Shown: one piece after another, positions 24,478 through 34,747 of the stretch
How the letters are laid out: every line of letters starts with the position of its first letter
How positions within the stretch are numbered: position 1 is the stretch's first letter
Source: Cryomorphaceae bacterium
GTDB taxonomy: Bacteria; Bacteroidota; Bacteroidia; Flavobacteriales_D; SKUL01
Direction of reading: 5' to 3'
DNA: 52,382 bases
Assembly: GCA_007695365.1 (NCBI GenBank)
Contig: REDV01000084.1
Location: 1-52,382 of the forward strand
Program-made: the position numbers and the translations under genes
The notes under the pieces: generated by a model
Database searches by the model: none
What the model saw: the letters and a program-made list of their open reading frames with translations, nothing else
Told to the model about the DNA's origin: nothing

Positions 24478-26703
24478 ATGGAAATCAAAGTAGATACCGA
24501 GCAGGAAAAACGCGACATTCTTCGGGCTTACAGGGGGTTATTGCGTGTTACTAAAACCAAGGGCAAGAAAGATCGCGAGATGGTACGCAAGGCCTTTGAT
24601 CTGGCCCTTACCGCTCACAAGGATATGCGGCGCAAATCCGGTGAACCCTATATCTACCATCCGCTGGCCGTAGCGCGCATTGTGGCGGAAGAGATTGGCC
24701 TCGGCACTACAAGCGTAATCGGGGCGCTTTTGCACGACACAGTTGAAGACACCTATATCACCCTTGAAGACATTGAGCATCTTTTTGGTCCTCAGGTGCG
24801 AAAGATTATTGACGGCCTTACCAAAATTGAAGGGGTCTTTGATCATACCACTTCTATTCAGGCAGAGAACTTTCGTAAAATGCTTCTCACACTGTCGGAT
24901 GATATTCGCGTGATTCTCATCAAACTGGCCGACCGCTTGCACAACATGCGTACGCTGGAGTCCATGCGTCGCGACAAGCAACTAAAAATTGCATCCGAAA
25001 CCAAGTTCATGTATGCGCCCCTTGCCCACCGATTGGGGCTGTACGCTATTAAAAGCGAACTTGAAGATCTCGCTCTGAAATACACTGAGCCAGAGGTTTA
25101 TGAGGAAATCATCAGCAAACTCAAGAAGACCCAAGCCGTTCGAACGCGATTTATCAACCGTTTTATCATTCCCATTAAGCGGGGATTGGAAGCCAGCGGT
25201 TTCAAGTTTGAAATTAAAGGACGCACCAAGTCTATTTTTTCCATCTACAACAAGATGCAGGAAAAAAAGGTGTCGTTTGAAGAAGTGTATGATCTCTTTG
25301 CCATCCGCGTCATTATTGATACTGCCCTCGAAAACGAAAAAGCCGACTGCTGGCGGGCCTACTCAGTAGTTACAGATTACTACAAACCCAATCCCGACAG
25401 GCTTCGCGACTGGATTTCGACCCCAAAAGCCAACGGGTATGAATCACTCCACACCACGGTGATGAGCCCCACAGGAAAATGGGTAGAGGTTCAAATCAGA
25501 ACACGACGCATGGATGAAATCAGTGAGAAAGGTTTTGCTGCGCACTGGAAATACAAAGAAGGAGGTCAGCAGGAATCCGGACTTGATGCCTGGCTCACCC
25601 GAATCCGCGAAATGCTGGAGAACACCAACAGCGATACGCTCGATTTTATTGACGACTTCAAGCTGAATCTCTTTGCCGACGAAATTTTTGTGTTTACCCC
25701 AAAAGGCGACCTGTTTAGTTTGCCTATGAGTGCCACTGCACTCGACTTTGCATTTGAAATTCACTCACAGGTTGGTTCAAGTTGTTTGGGCGCTAAGGTG
25801 AACAACAAGCTGGTACCGTTAAGCCACGAACTGCGAAGCGGCGATCAGGTAGAAATCATCACTTCTCATAAACAGAAACCGAAGGCCGACTGGCTGAATT
25901 TTGTAGTAACCGGAAAGGCTAAATCCAAAATTAAGGCTGCCCTCAAGGAAGAGCGCAAGAAAATTGCTGAAATGGGCCGCGAAATGCTGGAGCGCAAACT
26001 CCGTAACATCAAAGTTGATTTTCTGAGCATCAACATCACCGAACTCGAAAAGCACTATAAGGTTGACAGCGCTTTGGAGATGTATTACCAGATTGCGAAA
26101 GGTAAGATTGACCTCAAAAAACTGCGCAACTACCGTGTTGAGAACGGGTTGATAATATTTGAGGAAAAGAAGTCAGAACAAAAGTCGGCCGAAACACTGG
26201 AAAGCCTTGTACAAGAGGGCAGAACACCCAACGAAACCCTCACCATTGGCGACGACATGAAGCAGGTTGACTACTCGCTCGCCAAGTGTTGCAACCCCAT
26301 TCCCGGTGATGATGTTTTTGGTTTTGTAACTGTAAACGAGGGAATTAAAATTCACCGTGTGAATTGCCCCAATGCGGTTCAGCTATTGGGCAATTATGCC
26401 TACCGGGCCATCAAAGCACGATGGGCAAGTCAAAAGGCCAATGAGTTTTTGGCTACCATTCGCTTTTCCGGGATTGACGACGTGGGATTGGTTCACTCTA
26501 TCACATCTGCCATCTCCAACGAATTGCGTGTAAACATGAAGTCCATCAGTTTTGAATCGAACGACGGTGTTTTTGAAGGACTGATCAGCCTCTACGTTTA
26601 CGATACCGACCACCTGCATCAGCTTATCCGAAAGCTAAAACGCGTGCAAGGGGTGCGCAGTATTCAACGGGTGGAAGCGGACGGTGGAATTGCGGCGGAA
26701 TAA
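24478..26703 (+). CDS. bifunctional (p)ppGpp synthetase/hydrolase (RelA/SpoT family)
   Basis: The 741-aa stringent-response enzyme makes and degrades (p)ppGpp. The hydrolase HD domain is intact (YHPLAVARIVAEE, then GALLHDTVEDT with the HD pair, residues about 45-190). The synthetase domain follows (KGRTKSIFSIYNKM, YDLFAIRVI, DWISTPKANGYESLHTTV, about 225-360). Then come a TGS domain (DEIFVFTPKGDLFSLP, about 400-460), a conserved Cys-rich helical region (LAKCCNPIPGDDVFGFV) and a C-terminal ACT domain. Both active halves look complete, so it is called a Rel-type bifunctional enzyme. The ATG at 24478 is chosen over a TTG at 24469 that overlaps the fahA stop. Confidence 0.96.
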   Translation: MEIKVDTEQEKRDILRAYRGLLRVTKTKGKKDREMVRKAFDLALTAHKDMRRKSGEPYIYHPLAVARIVAEEIGLGTTSVIGALLHDTVEDTYITLEDIEHLFGPQVRKIIDGLTKIEGVFDHTTSIQAENFRKMLLTLSDDIRVILIKLADRLHNMRTLESMRRDKQLKIASETKFMYAPLAHRLGLYAIKSELEDLALKYTEPEVYEEIISKLKKTQAVRTRFINRFIIPIKRGLEASGFKFEIKGRTKSIFSIYNKMQEKKVSFEEVYDLFAIRVIIDTALENEKADCWRAYSVVTDYYKPNPDRLRDWISTPKANGYESLHTTVMSPTGKWVEVQIRTRRMDEISEKGFAAHWKYKEGGQQESGLDAWLTRIREMLENTNSDTLDFIDDFKLNLFADEIFVFTPKGDLFSLPMSATALDFAFEIHSQVGSSCLGAKVNNKLVPLSHELRSGDQVEIITSHKQKPKADWLNFVVTGKAKSKIKAALKEERKKIAEMGREMLERKLRNIKVDFLSINITELEKHYKVDSALEMYYQIAKGKIDLKKLRNYRVENGLIIFEEKKSEQKSAETLESLVQEGRTPNETLTIGDDMKQVDYSLAKCCNPIPGDDVFGFVTVNEGIKIHRVNCPNAVQLLGNYAYRAIKARWASQKANEFLATIRFSGIDDVGLVHSITSAISNELRVNMKSISFESNDGVFEGLISLYVYDTDHLHQLIRKLKRVQGVRSIQRVEADGGIAAE

Positions 26704-26704
26704 G

Positions 26705-26712
26705 TAGCTTTG
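26705..26712 (+). promoter_or_regulatory. TAnnTTTG -7 promoter element for the Fur-family gene
   Basis: TAGCTTTG begins two bases after the rel stop codon and ends 18 bp before the ATG at 26731. It overlaps the in-frame TTG at 26710, which is therefore unlikely to be the start. Confidence 0.6.
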
Positions 26713-26730
26713 CACTTTAAGACCTCGACC

Positions 26731-27177
26731 ATGAGTGGAGAATCCACCAACGAAAAAGTGCGAAACATTTTTTCGGCCTATCTAGAAAACAACGGCCACC
26801 GAAAAACCCCGGAACGATTCGCCATACTCAATGAAATTTACAACATTGACGGGCATTTCGATATTGAGTCGTTGTACGTTAACATGAAAAACAAGAATTA
26901 CCGGGTAAGCAGAGCCACCCTGTACAATACCATGGACCTGCTGCTTGCCTGTAATCTTGTCCGCAAACATCAGTTTAGCAGCAATATCGCGCAGTTTGAA
27001 AAAGCGCACGAATTCAAACAACACGACCACATCATCCTGACCGATACCGGTGAGGTAATTGAGTTTTGCGATCCCAGGATACAAAACATCAAAGCCACGC
27101 TCGAGGATATTTTTGGTGTGGACATCGTGCACCACTCGTTGTACTTTTACGGAACGCGCCGCGAAGTAAAAAAATGA
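26731..27177 (+). CDS. Fur family transcriptional regulator
   Basis: This 148-aa protein has a winged-helix N-terminal half ([26 protein letters not shown], then [20 protein letters not shown] as recognition helix) and a C-terminal dimerisation half with metal ligands ([21 protein letters not shown]). The CxxC zinc pair of many Fur proteins is not seen. Metal specificity (iron, zinc or peroxide-sensing) cannot be assigned. It has its own promoter element and sits 101 bp upstream of purA. Confidence 0.9.
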   Translation: MSGESTNEKVRNIFSAYLENNGHRKTPERFAILNEIYNIDGHFDIESLYVNMKNKNYRVSRATLYNTMDLLLACNLVRKHQFSSNIAQFEKAHEFKQHDHIILTDTGEVIEFCDPRIQNIKATLEDIFGVDIVHHSLYFYGTRREVKK

Positions 27178-27278
27178 TCTTCGCAACCAGGCATCACGAA
27201 TCACTAAATCCAACATAGCGGCCTCATAGCGCTCACAAATACGAACGGGTGTCAAATCACCCGATAAAAGACCAAAAT

Positions 27279-28559
27279 ATGAAAGCTGACGTACTACTCG
27301 GACTCCAATGGGGAGACGAAGGAAAAGGAAAAATTGTGGATGTACTGACCCCGAACTACGAAATCATTGCACGTTTTCAAGGAGGCCCCAATGCCGGGCA
27401 TACACTGGAATTTAACGGAATCAAACACGTGCTGCACACCATTCCTTCAGGGGTGTTTCGCGATACCACCATGAACGTAATTGGAAACGGAGTGGTGATT
27501 GACCCTATCATCCTGAAAAAGGAAATTGAAGCACTCATACAATACGATGTTCCTGTTTTCAAGAATATTCTCATCTCGCGCAAGGCACACCTCATACTGC
27601 CCACTCATCGCATACTTGATGCGGCCAATGAACACCAAAAAGGCAAGATGAAAATAGGCAGCACCCTGAAAGGCATCGGCCCGACGTACATGGACAAAAC
27701 CGGGCGCAACGGATTGAGAATTGGCGATATACTCAAGCCCAATTTCCGTGAGATATACGACCATCTTGTGAGTAAGCACGAACACATGCTGGCTCAGTTT
27801 GATTTTGACTACGACCTTGCACCCATGCAACAGGAATGGCTCGAAAGCATTGAATTCCTTAAGAAAATGACCATCATTGACAGTGAACATTACCTCAACA
27901 ATGCGCTAAAATCGGGAAAATCCATACTGGCAGAAGGAGCACAGGGCTCACTGTTGGATATTGACTTTGGTACCTATCCCTATGTTACTTCATCCAACAC
28001 ACTCTGCTCAGGAGCGTGTTCAGGTTTGGGTATCGCACCGAACCGCATTCAGGAAGTATTCGGCATCTTTAAAGCCTACTGCACGCGAGTAGGAAGCGGC
28101 CCTTTCCCTACTGAATTGCATGATAATACGGGTGAATTGATGCGAAAAGTGGGACACGAATTTGGAGCCACTACCGGGAGACCCAGAAGATGCGGATGGT
28201 TGGATTTACCCGCGCTCAAATACGCCATCATGATAAATGGTGTAACCCAATTGCTGATGACCAAGGCAGATGTACTTTCGGTGTTTGAAAACATCAAGGT
28301 GTGCACGGCCTACGAAATAAACGGTGAGGTGGTGGAATACTTCCCTTACGACATCAACATAGAAGGAATCAAACCTGTTTACAAAGAGCTTCACGGTTGG
28401 TCGGAGGATTTAACAGCAATGAATCAATGGGAGCAACTACCATCAGAACTGATTGACTACATTGCCTTTATTGAAAGTGAAACAGGTGTTCCCGTGCGTA
28501 TTGTGTCGGTTGGACCCGATCGAAGCCAGACCATTTTACGCGAAACCGTATCGGCCTGA
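27279..28559 (+). CDS. purA: adenylosuccinate synthetase
   Basis: This 426-aa GTP-dependent enzyme joins IMP and aspartate in the first committed step of AMP synthesis. Landmarks are the N-terminal P-loop LGLQWGDEGKGKIVD, RFQGGPNAGHTL, KIGSTLKGIGPTYMDKTGR, the IMP-site segment ATTGRPRRCGWLD and the C-terminal VRIVSVGPDRSQTI. Length is normal. The ATG at 27279 gives the standard MKADVLLGLQWGDEGKG start; the longer frame from 27249 adds residues not seen in the family. Confidence 0.97.
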   Translation: MKADVLLGLQWGDEGKGKIVDVLTPNYEIIARFQGGPNAGHTLEFNGIKHVLHTIPSGVFRDTTMNVIGNGVVIDPIILKKEIEALIQYDVPVFKNILISRKAHLILPTHRILDAANEHQKGKMKIGSTLKGIGPTYMDKTGRNGLRIGDILKPNFREIYDHLVSKHEHMLAQFDFDYDLAPMQQEWLESIEFLKKMTIIDSEHYLNNALKSGKSILAEGAQGSLLDIDFGTYPYVTSSNTLCSGACSGLGIAPNRIQEVFGIFKAYCTRVGSGPFPTELHDNTGELMRKVGHEFGATTGRPRRCGWLDLPALKYAIMINGVTQLLMTKADVLSVFENIKVCTAYEINGEVVEYFPYDINIEGIKPVYKELHGWSEDLTAMNQWEQLPSELIDYIAFIESETGVPVRIVSVGPDRSQTILRETVSA

Positions 28560-28591
28560 TAACTGGCACGAAAAGTGCGCTGCAGCCCATC

Positions 28592-30190
28592 ATGAACAGT
28601 GCCTTCAAATTGGTTTTCAGTATTGCGCTGGTGGCAATCATGCCGGGACATTTTCTTGCGCAGGAAAGTTCCAAAAAGAAAATTGAGCTGCTCAGAGCCG
28701 ATTTTCAGGATTTTTCTGTTGACATTCATCCGGATGCAACGCGGCTGATTGGCAATGTGAAGATGAGGCACGAAGGAGTAATTATGTACTGCGACAGTGC
28801 CTACCTCTACGACAGCAGCAACAGCCTCGACGCTTTCAGCAATGTGCACATAAGACAAGGCGATACCCTGGATCTCTACGGCGACTTTCTCAAGTACAAC
28901 GCCCCCACCCGAACTGCTGAGGTCTTCAATAACATTACCCTGAAAGACAAGGAGATGATTCTCACAACGGATTATCTTCTACACAATCTTCGCACGGATA
29001 TCTCAACGTATCTCAACGGGGGGAAAATTGTAAGTACCGAAAATGACAATGTGCTGGTTAGTCAACGGGGCGACTACTACAGCAAAACACGTTTCATGTT
29101 CTTTAAGGACGATGTAGTGCTTACCACTGAGAAGTACACCATCTACACCGATTCGCTGCGGTACGACATGGAAACCGAAATTGCGTACTTTATCGGACCC
29201 ACCGAAATCATTTCAAAAGACAGCTACATCTATTGCGAAAACGGCTGGAGTGATACCCGACGCAACATTTCGCAATTTAACCAGAACGCATACATAATAA
29301 GTGATACCCAGCGCATGGAGGGCGACAGTTTGTTCTACGACCAGAACATTGGTATGGGCAAAGCATTCAACAATGTGCAGATTACCGATACCGTCAACAA
29401 TTACATTATCAACGGCGATTTTGCCATTCACTATGACAGTAGCGGACATTCACTGGTAACCGAACGCGCAATGCTCACGCTGATTGACGGCCCCGATTCT
29501 TTGTATTTGCACGGCGATACCTTGTTCTCTGTGAAAGACTCGGCGGGTAATCACATCGTTCACGCCTACCACCGCGTAAAGTTTTTCCGCAACGACCTTC
29601 AAGGAAAATGCGACTCGCTTACCTATCACGATGCCGATTCCATCATCGTAATGTACCACACCCCTGTTTTGTGGTCAGACGAAAACCAGATTAACGGCCG
29701 CCTGATCAACCTCTACCTGAAAACAGGCGGGCTCGATAGAATGTATATAGAACAGGACTCGTTTATCACCTCTGAGGCAGGGCCCAATCAGTACAACCAA
29801 ATCAAAGGGAACTACCTCACCGGTTATTTCGAAAAGGGAAAGCTCGCCAGAGTGTGGGTAGAAGGAAACGGAGAAACAGTTTATTACGCCAAGGAAGAAA
29901 ATGAAGGTGAAGAGGACAAGGATATCGGCATGAACAGACTAATATGTAGTGATATACGTATTTTTCTTAAAGACAACGAAGTTCAGAAAATTGTGTTTAT
30001 CGATATGCCGAGCGGAACCCTCTTCCCTATTGATCAGGTGCCAGGCGGAGACGACAAACTCAAAGGTTTCCGTTGGGATCCTTCATGGCGCCCACTTGAT
30101 AAAGACGATATCTTCAGGAAAGACGCTCCCGAAGGTGGAGCTGCGGTGGCATCAACTGAAAACGACGCTGATGAAGCTCCTGCTGATTGA
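28592..30190 (+). CDS. OstA-like (LptA-family) lipopolysaccharide transport protein
   Basis: This 532-aa secreted protein has a signal peptide (FKLVFSIALVAIMPGHFLAQ). It is followed by OstA/LptA-type beta-jellyroll repeats with the typical alternation seen in DATRLIGNVKMRHEGVIMYCDSAYLY and NSLDAFSNVHIRQGDTLDLYGD. LptA-like proteins form the periplasmic bridge that carries lipopolysaccharide from LptB2FGC to LptD. At 532 aa it is far larger than proteobacterial LptA, which is usual for the Bacteroidota OstA-like form. The C-terminal tail is acidic (EEDKDIGM, ENDADEAPAD). An LptD-like gene lies nearby, convergent across the pabA-type gene. Confidence 0.88.
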   Translation: MNSAFKLVFSIALVAIMPGHFLAQESSKKKIELLRADFQDFSVDIHPDATRLIGNVKMRHEGVIMYCDSAYLYDSSNSLDAFSNVHIRQGDTLDLYGDFLKYNAPTRTAEVFNNITLKDKEMILTTDYLLHNLRTDISTYLNGGKIVSTENDNVLVSQRGDYYSKTRFMFFKDDVVLTTEKYTIYTDSLRYDMETEIAYFIGPTEIISKDSYIYCENGWSDTRRNISQFNQNAYIISDTQRMEGDSLFYDQNIGMGKAFNNVQITDTVNNYIINGDFAIHYDSSGHSLVTERAMLTLIDGPDSLYLHGDTLFSVKDSAGNHIVHAYHRVKFFRNDLQGKCDSLTYHDADSIIVMYHTPVLWSDENQINGRLINLYLKTGGLDRMYIEQDSFITSEAGPNQYNQIKGNYLTGYFEKGKLARVWVEGNGETVYYAKEENEGEEDKDIGMNRLICSDIRIFLKDNEVQKIVFIDMPSGTLFPIDQVPGGDDKLKGFRWDPSWRPLDKDDIFRKDAPEGGAAVASTENDADEAPAD

Positions 30191-30752
30191 CAACTACGAC
30201 TCTTTCACGTACAACCTTTACCACAGGCTTCAGCCCTTTGTGGGTTCCATTGACGTATATCGAAATGATCAGTTTGACGCTCGCCGGACAAAACAATACG
30301 ATGCCGTTGTATTCTCGCCCGGCCCCGGGCTGCCTCACGATGCAGGCTGCATGCCGCAAATTATTGCCCAATGCCATCACGAAGTCCCGATGCTCGGAAT
30401 ATGTTTGGGAATGCAGGCTATGGGCCAGCATTTTGGAGCCCAATTGAGCAACCTTCCCAAAGTGCTGCACGGAGTGTCATATAACGGATGGGTAATGGAT
30501 AAGGATGACCCTCTCTATCAAGGCATCCCGCGCTCATTTGCCTGTGGCCATTACCACAGTTGGATTGTGACGGAACTACCCGATTGTCTACAGGTTACCG
30601 CGCAACACGAAGATGGATGGGCGCTTTCGTTCAGGCATAAAGAGCTACCTATATGGGGAGTACAATATCACCCGGAGTCTGTGCTAACACCCCTCGGAGA
30701 GCAAATACTCAAGAACTGGGTGGACGCACTTCTCCCTGCGCCCACGCGCTAA
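30171..30752 (+). CDS. glutamine amidotransferase, anthranilate/aminodeoxychorismate synthase component II
   Basis: The 193-aa class I glutamine amidotransferase starts MKLLLIDNYDSFTYNLYH and shows the nucleophile motif GICLGMQAMGQHFG and the His/Glu pair in WGVQYHPESVLTP. It provides ammonia from glutamine to chorismate for tryptophan (TrpG) or folate (PabA) synthesis; with no partner chorismate enzyme or trp gene in the window, the two cannot be separated. The start at ATG 30171 overlaps the end of the OstA-like gene by 20 bp. Its stop overlaps the convergent LptD stop by 4 bp. Confidence 0.9.
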   Translation: MKLLLIDNYDSFTYNLYHRLQPFVGSIDVYRNDQFDARRTKQYDAVVFSPGPGLPHDAGCMPQIIAQCHHEVPMLGICLGMQAMGQHFGAQLSNLPKVLHGVSYNGWVMDKDDPLYQGIPRSFACGHYHSWIVTELPDCLQVTAQHEDGWALSFRHKELPIWGVQYHPESVLTPLGEQILKNWVDALLPAPTR

Positions 30753-33526
30753 AAGAAGTTGGCATTGCTCCCCAGATTACCCCTTCGCTGAAGTTTGAGA
30801 TCCTGAAGAACCTGTGCTTTCACATTTACGTGAACCTGGTAACTCCGGCGGATACCGAATGGAATTACGGTAGCTTGCAATTCCCAGCAATGTAAGTCCC
30901 AATAAATGGTAATCTGGGTAGTAGAAGGCTGCATCGTTACAAAATCAAATCCCGACATCACCCCGATTTTCCATTTTTCGAGCACCGTAATATCTCCGTT
31001 AAACATCACGCCTTGCGATATGATCAAAGAATCCACGAGCTGCCCTTGTTGCATAAAAAAAGTTTTATTGGCGCTCATGGTATAATTCAGGTTCAGCGTC
31101 CACGGCACATTCCAATCCACAAACATCTCAGGGTTAGACTCTATGAAATCCATTTCCTCCTGCGACCCCCTTTTGGACGTACCTCTGTCTTTTCTTTTGT
31201 TTTGGCTTTGAAGGCTTCCTCCAATCGCCACATTCGCATTGCTGAAACGAAGGAGCTGCCCCCTGTCCGCGAGCATAGAGCGGTTGATGGTTCTACCCAT
31301 TTCGTCGTACGAATAGGGTGAGAAAGAGGTGTTCACGTTCACGTTGATTTTTTGGAAAAGCATGGTTCGGCCACTGATGTTGATATTTGACCACTTCAGC
31401 GAATCGCGAAACAAATCATAGGTCGTATTGAACGTAAGGTTATCTATAAGTTTCATTTTGCGCGTACTGGCTCCCGTTGTATCCGATTTTGCCGCGGCAG
31501 CCTTCGCTTCGATATTGTTGATAAGGCTCATGTTCACCACCCCCGCCTGGCGCGTAGATGGCTGACCGAAAATGCCGCCTTCAAACGGGGAGTAACTGCT
31601 TAGTGTACCACCATCACCAAAAAAGCCAAACACGCGTGTGTCAAAAGACGGACGGTAATTAAAACCTACAGTGGGAGTTACAACGTGACGTATAGCCTTA
31701 AGCTTCTCGCCTTTAAACTGATACATTCCGTAAATCTTTGTGGTGAGATTTCCGTTTACGTTCCAGTCGGGGGCAGAGAAAAACCCGCTCAGGGTATCTG
31801 TGCGGGTTGTCAGGGACTCGGGGTCCAGTGAGCGGCTGATGCGTTGAAAATACCATCGGTCGGTGTAGTTGAAACTGGGGTTGAAAGCAAAATGCCAAAC
31901 CTTAAGCGATGTACTGACTCCAGCGTTGTGTCTCACACCATTTCTGAATTGTGAGCGCAAAAAATCGAGGTTGTCAAAATTGAGATCTTCCTCGTTCACA
32001 GAAAGCCTGTTTTCGAAATTAGCCTGATAGGTTAAGCCAATTTTCTCGTACCATTTTTTTGGTCCGCTCTGTGAACTGCGCAAGAACGAAAGGGGCAGAA
32101 ACACCCGCGACAAGTTGAAAGTTGCCTGCGGGAGCGTAAAGTCATAGCGCCCCGTGCGGGAGTTTTGGCTGTGACGTGCGTTCACGCTCAAGCTGTAGGG
32201 CTTACCAGGAAAAGTTTTGGTGTACTGCACGTTTGACTGAAAGGTATTGGTCAGGAAGTCTCCCTGTGTACTGTTCAGGTTATTGGTAAAGGCGTTGCTG
32301 CTACCCATGTTGAGACTTGCCGAAAAGCGTGAATCGGGTCGGGCTTTGGGGTCCTGCATATGGTTCCAACGCAAAAAGAACTGTGTGGAAATGGATAGGT
32401 CGTCAAAGTCGGGGTCACCACGGCGCTGCCGGTTGTAGTCAACGTTTAAATCTCCATTGAAGCGATATCGCTTCTTGTAGTTGGTAAAATTGCGTAATGC
32501 CCAGCTTCCGTTGGTGTAGATGTCACCCATGATTTTGGTATCCACATAATCGTTGATGGGAATGTAGTAACCACCGTTGAGCAGGAAGAAACCGAGTTCG
32601 GGCGAGTCTCCCCAGGTAGGTATGAGTACACCTGCTTTTTCTTTGTTCTCAATGGGAAACAAACCAAATGGCAGAATGAGCGGCGTAGGGATTTTTCGAA
32701 ACTTCATCATCGCACTTCCCGAAACAATCTTGTCTTCGGGTATCATAATGAGCTTCTTAAAATGAAAGGCGTAGTGCGGATTGGCATGACTACAGGTTGT
32801 GAACTTTCCTTTGTAGTTGTGAATCTGTCCGTTGGGATGATACTTGGAAACCTCACTGTGTATGTAATTCTCATCCTCCTGCGTGTAAACTTTGTGCACC
32901 AGCCCTTTCTTGGTTACAAAATTGTACCGAATGGTATCCGCGTCGAATGAAGAGCCACCCTCTGTAAACACAGGGTAACCCACCTGTACCCCTGCCGTAT
33001 CTATTATACCCTTGGCAATTACCGTATTGGACTGAAAACCATATTCGATGTAATAGGCCTGTAGCTTGATATCCTCATAGTTTACCTCTGCCTCGCCATA
33101 GAGGAGCACACGCTTTCCGAGTACATCATATATCACCGAATCTTTGGCATCATACACAACCGGGGCATTCAGGGCACTTTCTGATTTAGCCGGCTGCAGC
33201 GTATCTCCCGACAAGGTGTCGGCCCCGGCCAGCAGCGTATCGGGGGTAGCCATCCACACCGAGTCTTCGGAGGTAAAGTACAGGGTGTCGGGAGCTTGGG
33301 TTTCTGAATGATCCAACTCATCAATAACGGGAATGCCCTCCACGTCGATGCGGGGCATGATAGTTGAAGGAGTTGACAAGGTGTCTTCAGAAGGAATTTG
33401 CTGAGCGAGCAAACTGCCTGAAACGCTTATCAACAACAACGCTGTTAAAACAAATTGCCTGTTGAAAAAACCGACCAAAGGTATAGTGGTAAATTTGCTT
33501 AAACCCGAACGTGTAGAGCGTTTCAA
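30749..33526 (-). CDS. lptD: LptD-like outer-membrane lipopolysaccharide assembly protein
   Basis: The protein is about 925 aa. The signal peptide has hydrophobic core FVLTALLLISVSGSLLAQ. A periplasmic OstA-like jellyroll (VYDAKDSVIYDVLGKRVLLYGEAEVNY, about residues 100-260) precedes the outer-membrane barrel domain with KAGVLIPTWGDSPELGFFLLNGGYY, the typical LptD entry motif, and alternating beta strands to the C-terminus. LptD inserts lipopolysaccharide in the outer leaflet. The barrel call is strong; the start is not. No ATG fits: the frame is open to 33865 but antisense to the amidase gene, and TTG 33526 (MKRSTRSGLSKF) is my choice, with GTG 33553 as alternative. Confidence 0.88.
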   Translation of the reverse strand: MKRSTRSGLSKFTTIPLVGFFNRQFVLTALLLISVSGSLLAQQIPSEDTLSTPSTIMPRIDVEGIPVIDELDHSETQAPDTLYFTSEDSVWMATPDTLLAGADTLSGDTLQPAKSESALNAPVVYDAKDSVIYDVLGKRVLLYGEAEVNYEDIKLQAYYIEYGFQSNTVIAKGIIDTAGVQVGYPVFTEGGSSFDADTIRYNFVTKKGLVHKVYTQEDENYIHSEVSKYHPNGQIHNYKGKFTTCSHANPHYAFHFKKLIMIPEDKIVSGSAMMKFRKIPTPLILPFGLFPIENKEKAGVLIPTWGDSPELGFFLLNGGYYIPINDYVDTKIMGDIYTNGSWALRNFTNYKKRYRFNGDLNVDYNRQRRGDPDFDDLSISTQFFLRWNHMQDPKARPDSRFSASLNMGSSNAFTNNLNSTQGDFLTNTFQSNVQYTKTFPGKPYSLSVNARHSQNSRTGRYDFTLPQATFNLSRVFLPLSFLRSSQSGPKKWYEKIGLTYQANFENRLSVNEEDLNFDNLDFLRSQFRNGVRHNAGVSTSLKVWHFAFNPSFNYTDRWYFQRISRSLDPESLTTRTDTLSGFFSAPDWNVNGNLTTKIYGMYQFKGEKLKAIRHVVTPTVGFNYRPSFDTRVFGFFGDGGTLSSYSPFEGGIFGQPSTRQAGVVNMSLINNIEAKAAAAKSDTTGASTRKMKLIDNLTFNTTYDLFRDSLKWSNINISGRTMLFQKINVNVNTSFSPYSYDEMGRTINRSMLADRGQLLRFSNANVAIGGSLQSQNKRKDRGTSKRGSQEEMDFIESNPEMFVDWNVPWTLNLNYTMSANKTFFMQQGQLVDSLIISQGVMFNGDITVLEKWKIGVMSGFDFVTMQPSTTQITIYWDLHCWELQATVIPFGIRRSYQVHVNVKAQVLQDLKLQRRGNLGSNANFF

Positions 33527-33559
33527 AACTAAGGATAATAGAGTACCCCCCACCAAGTG

Positions 33560-34744
33560 ATGTTTGAACTTATGCACGGGTCGTTTTTCAGAAAGCTTTT
33601 GCTGGTACTGTTTCTCTTTGGAGTGGCGGGCCTTGCAGCATCTTTTGTGCCAAAAAAGGTGAAAACCACCCAGATTCGCAAGATTGTTATTGACCCCGGC
33701 CACGGAGGAAAAGACCCCGGAAACATAGGTACAGGGCGTTACCAAACCCGCGAGAAGGATGTGGCGCTCGAAGTGGGCCTGAAACTCGGCAAATACATTT
33801 CTGAGGCATTTCCCGACATTGAGGTCATCTATACGCGCAATGACGACTCCTTCCCCGCCCTGCACGAACGCACCCGCATCGCAAACAAAGCAGACGCAGA
33901 TCTATTCATATCCATCCATTGCAACGCCAGTGATAACCGCTCTGCCTTAGGTTCTGAAACTTTTGTGATGGGTATTGACAAGAGTGAGGCCAACCTCAAA
34001 ATTGCCCAAAAGGAAAACTCTGTTATTCTGCTCGAAGAAGACTTTGAGCAAAATTATGCCGGTTTAGACCCTACCACACCCGAGGGTATTATTGCCCTTT
34101 CGCTTCGCCAAAACAAATTTCTGGAGCACAGTCTTTATTTTTCGAGCCTCATTCAAAAGCAGTTTAGAGAACGAGTGGGGCGAAAAGATCGCGGTGTGAA
34201 GCAGGCCGGTTTTTACGTGATCAGCTTCACCACCATGCCCAGTGTGCTCATAGAACTTGGTTTTCTTACAAACAAAGAAGAAGAAGACTTTCTGGTGTCA
34301 AAAGTGGGGCAAGATTATATGGCCTCAGCCATCTACAGGGCTTTTAAACAATATAAAGCTCACCTTGAAATGGTGGACGAAAAATCCTTTCCTGTAGTGG
34401 GTGAAACACCCAAAAGCGAAATAAAGCGCCCGGTTGAAATTCCACGCGAAGAAGCTGAAAAAAAGCCAGCTACAAAAAGGTCAAAAGGCATTACCTTTAG
34501 CGTTCAAATTGCCACTACCTCAACCCCTGTCAATATGCGTGAAAAATTTCCCGGCCTGCGAGATGTAAAAGAAATGGAAGTTGACGGAAAATTCAAGTAT
34601 TTTGCGGGCGAGGAAAAAACGTACGAAAAAGTGGGAACACGCCTGAATGAAATCCGAAACAACGGATATCCGGGGGCCTTTATCGTTGCATTTGAAGACG
34701 GACAAATAACCAATCTGCAGGAAGCCATAGAGCGAGCCAGGTAA
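33560..34744 (+). CDS. N-acetylmuramoyl-L-alanine amidase with C-terminal SPOR-like domain
   Basis: The roughly 394-aa exported hydrolase cleaves the amide between muramic acid and the peptide stem. It begins with a signal anchor (FFRKLLLVLFLFGVAGLAASF). The Amidase_3 domain follows with metal ligands in IVIDPGHGGKDPGN, the glutamate after it (about residue 78), and SIHCNASDN, ending near FLTNKEEEDFLVS. A hinge rich in Lys and Glu leads to a C-terminal part resembling a SPOR or sporulation-type repeat (FSVQIATTSTPV, GKFKYFAGE, GYPGAFIVAF). The start could be ATG 33560 or ATG 33572. It is divergent from lptD and heads the envelope operon through MlaD. Confidence 0.92.
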   Translation: MFELMHGSFFRKLLLVLFLFGVAGLAASFVPKKVKTTQIRKIVIDPGHGGKDPGNIGTGRYQTREKDVALEVGLKLGKYISEAFPDIEVIYTRNDDSFPALHERTRIANKADADLFISIHCNASDNRSALGSETFVMGIDKSEANLKIAQKENSVILLEEDFEQNYAGLDPTTPEGIIALSLRQNKFLEHSLYFSSLIQKQFRERVGRKDRGVKQAGFYVISFTTMPSVLIELGFLTNKEEEDFLVSKVGQDYMASAIYRAFKQYKAHLEMVDEKSFPVVGETPKSEIKRPVEIPREEAEKKPATKRSKGITFSVQIATTSTPVNMREKFPGLRDVKEMEVDGKFKYFAGEEKTYEKVGTRLNEIRNNGYPGAFIVAFEDGQITNLQEAIERAR

Positions 34745-34747
34745 ACC

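Noticed and set aside
33527-33865. N-terminal extension of the LptD frame up to 33865
   Set aside because: It lies antisense to the amidase gene's signal peptide and catalytic start and precedes the signal peptide of LptD, so it is not part of the protein.
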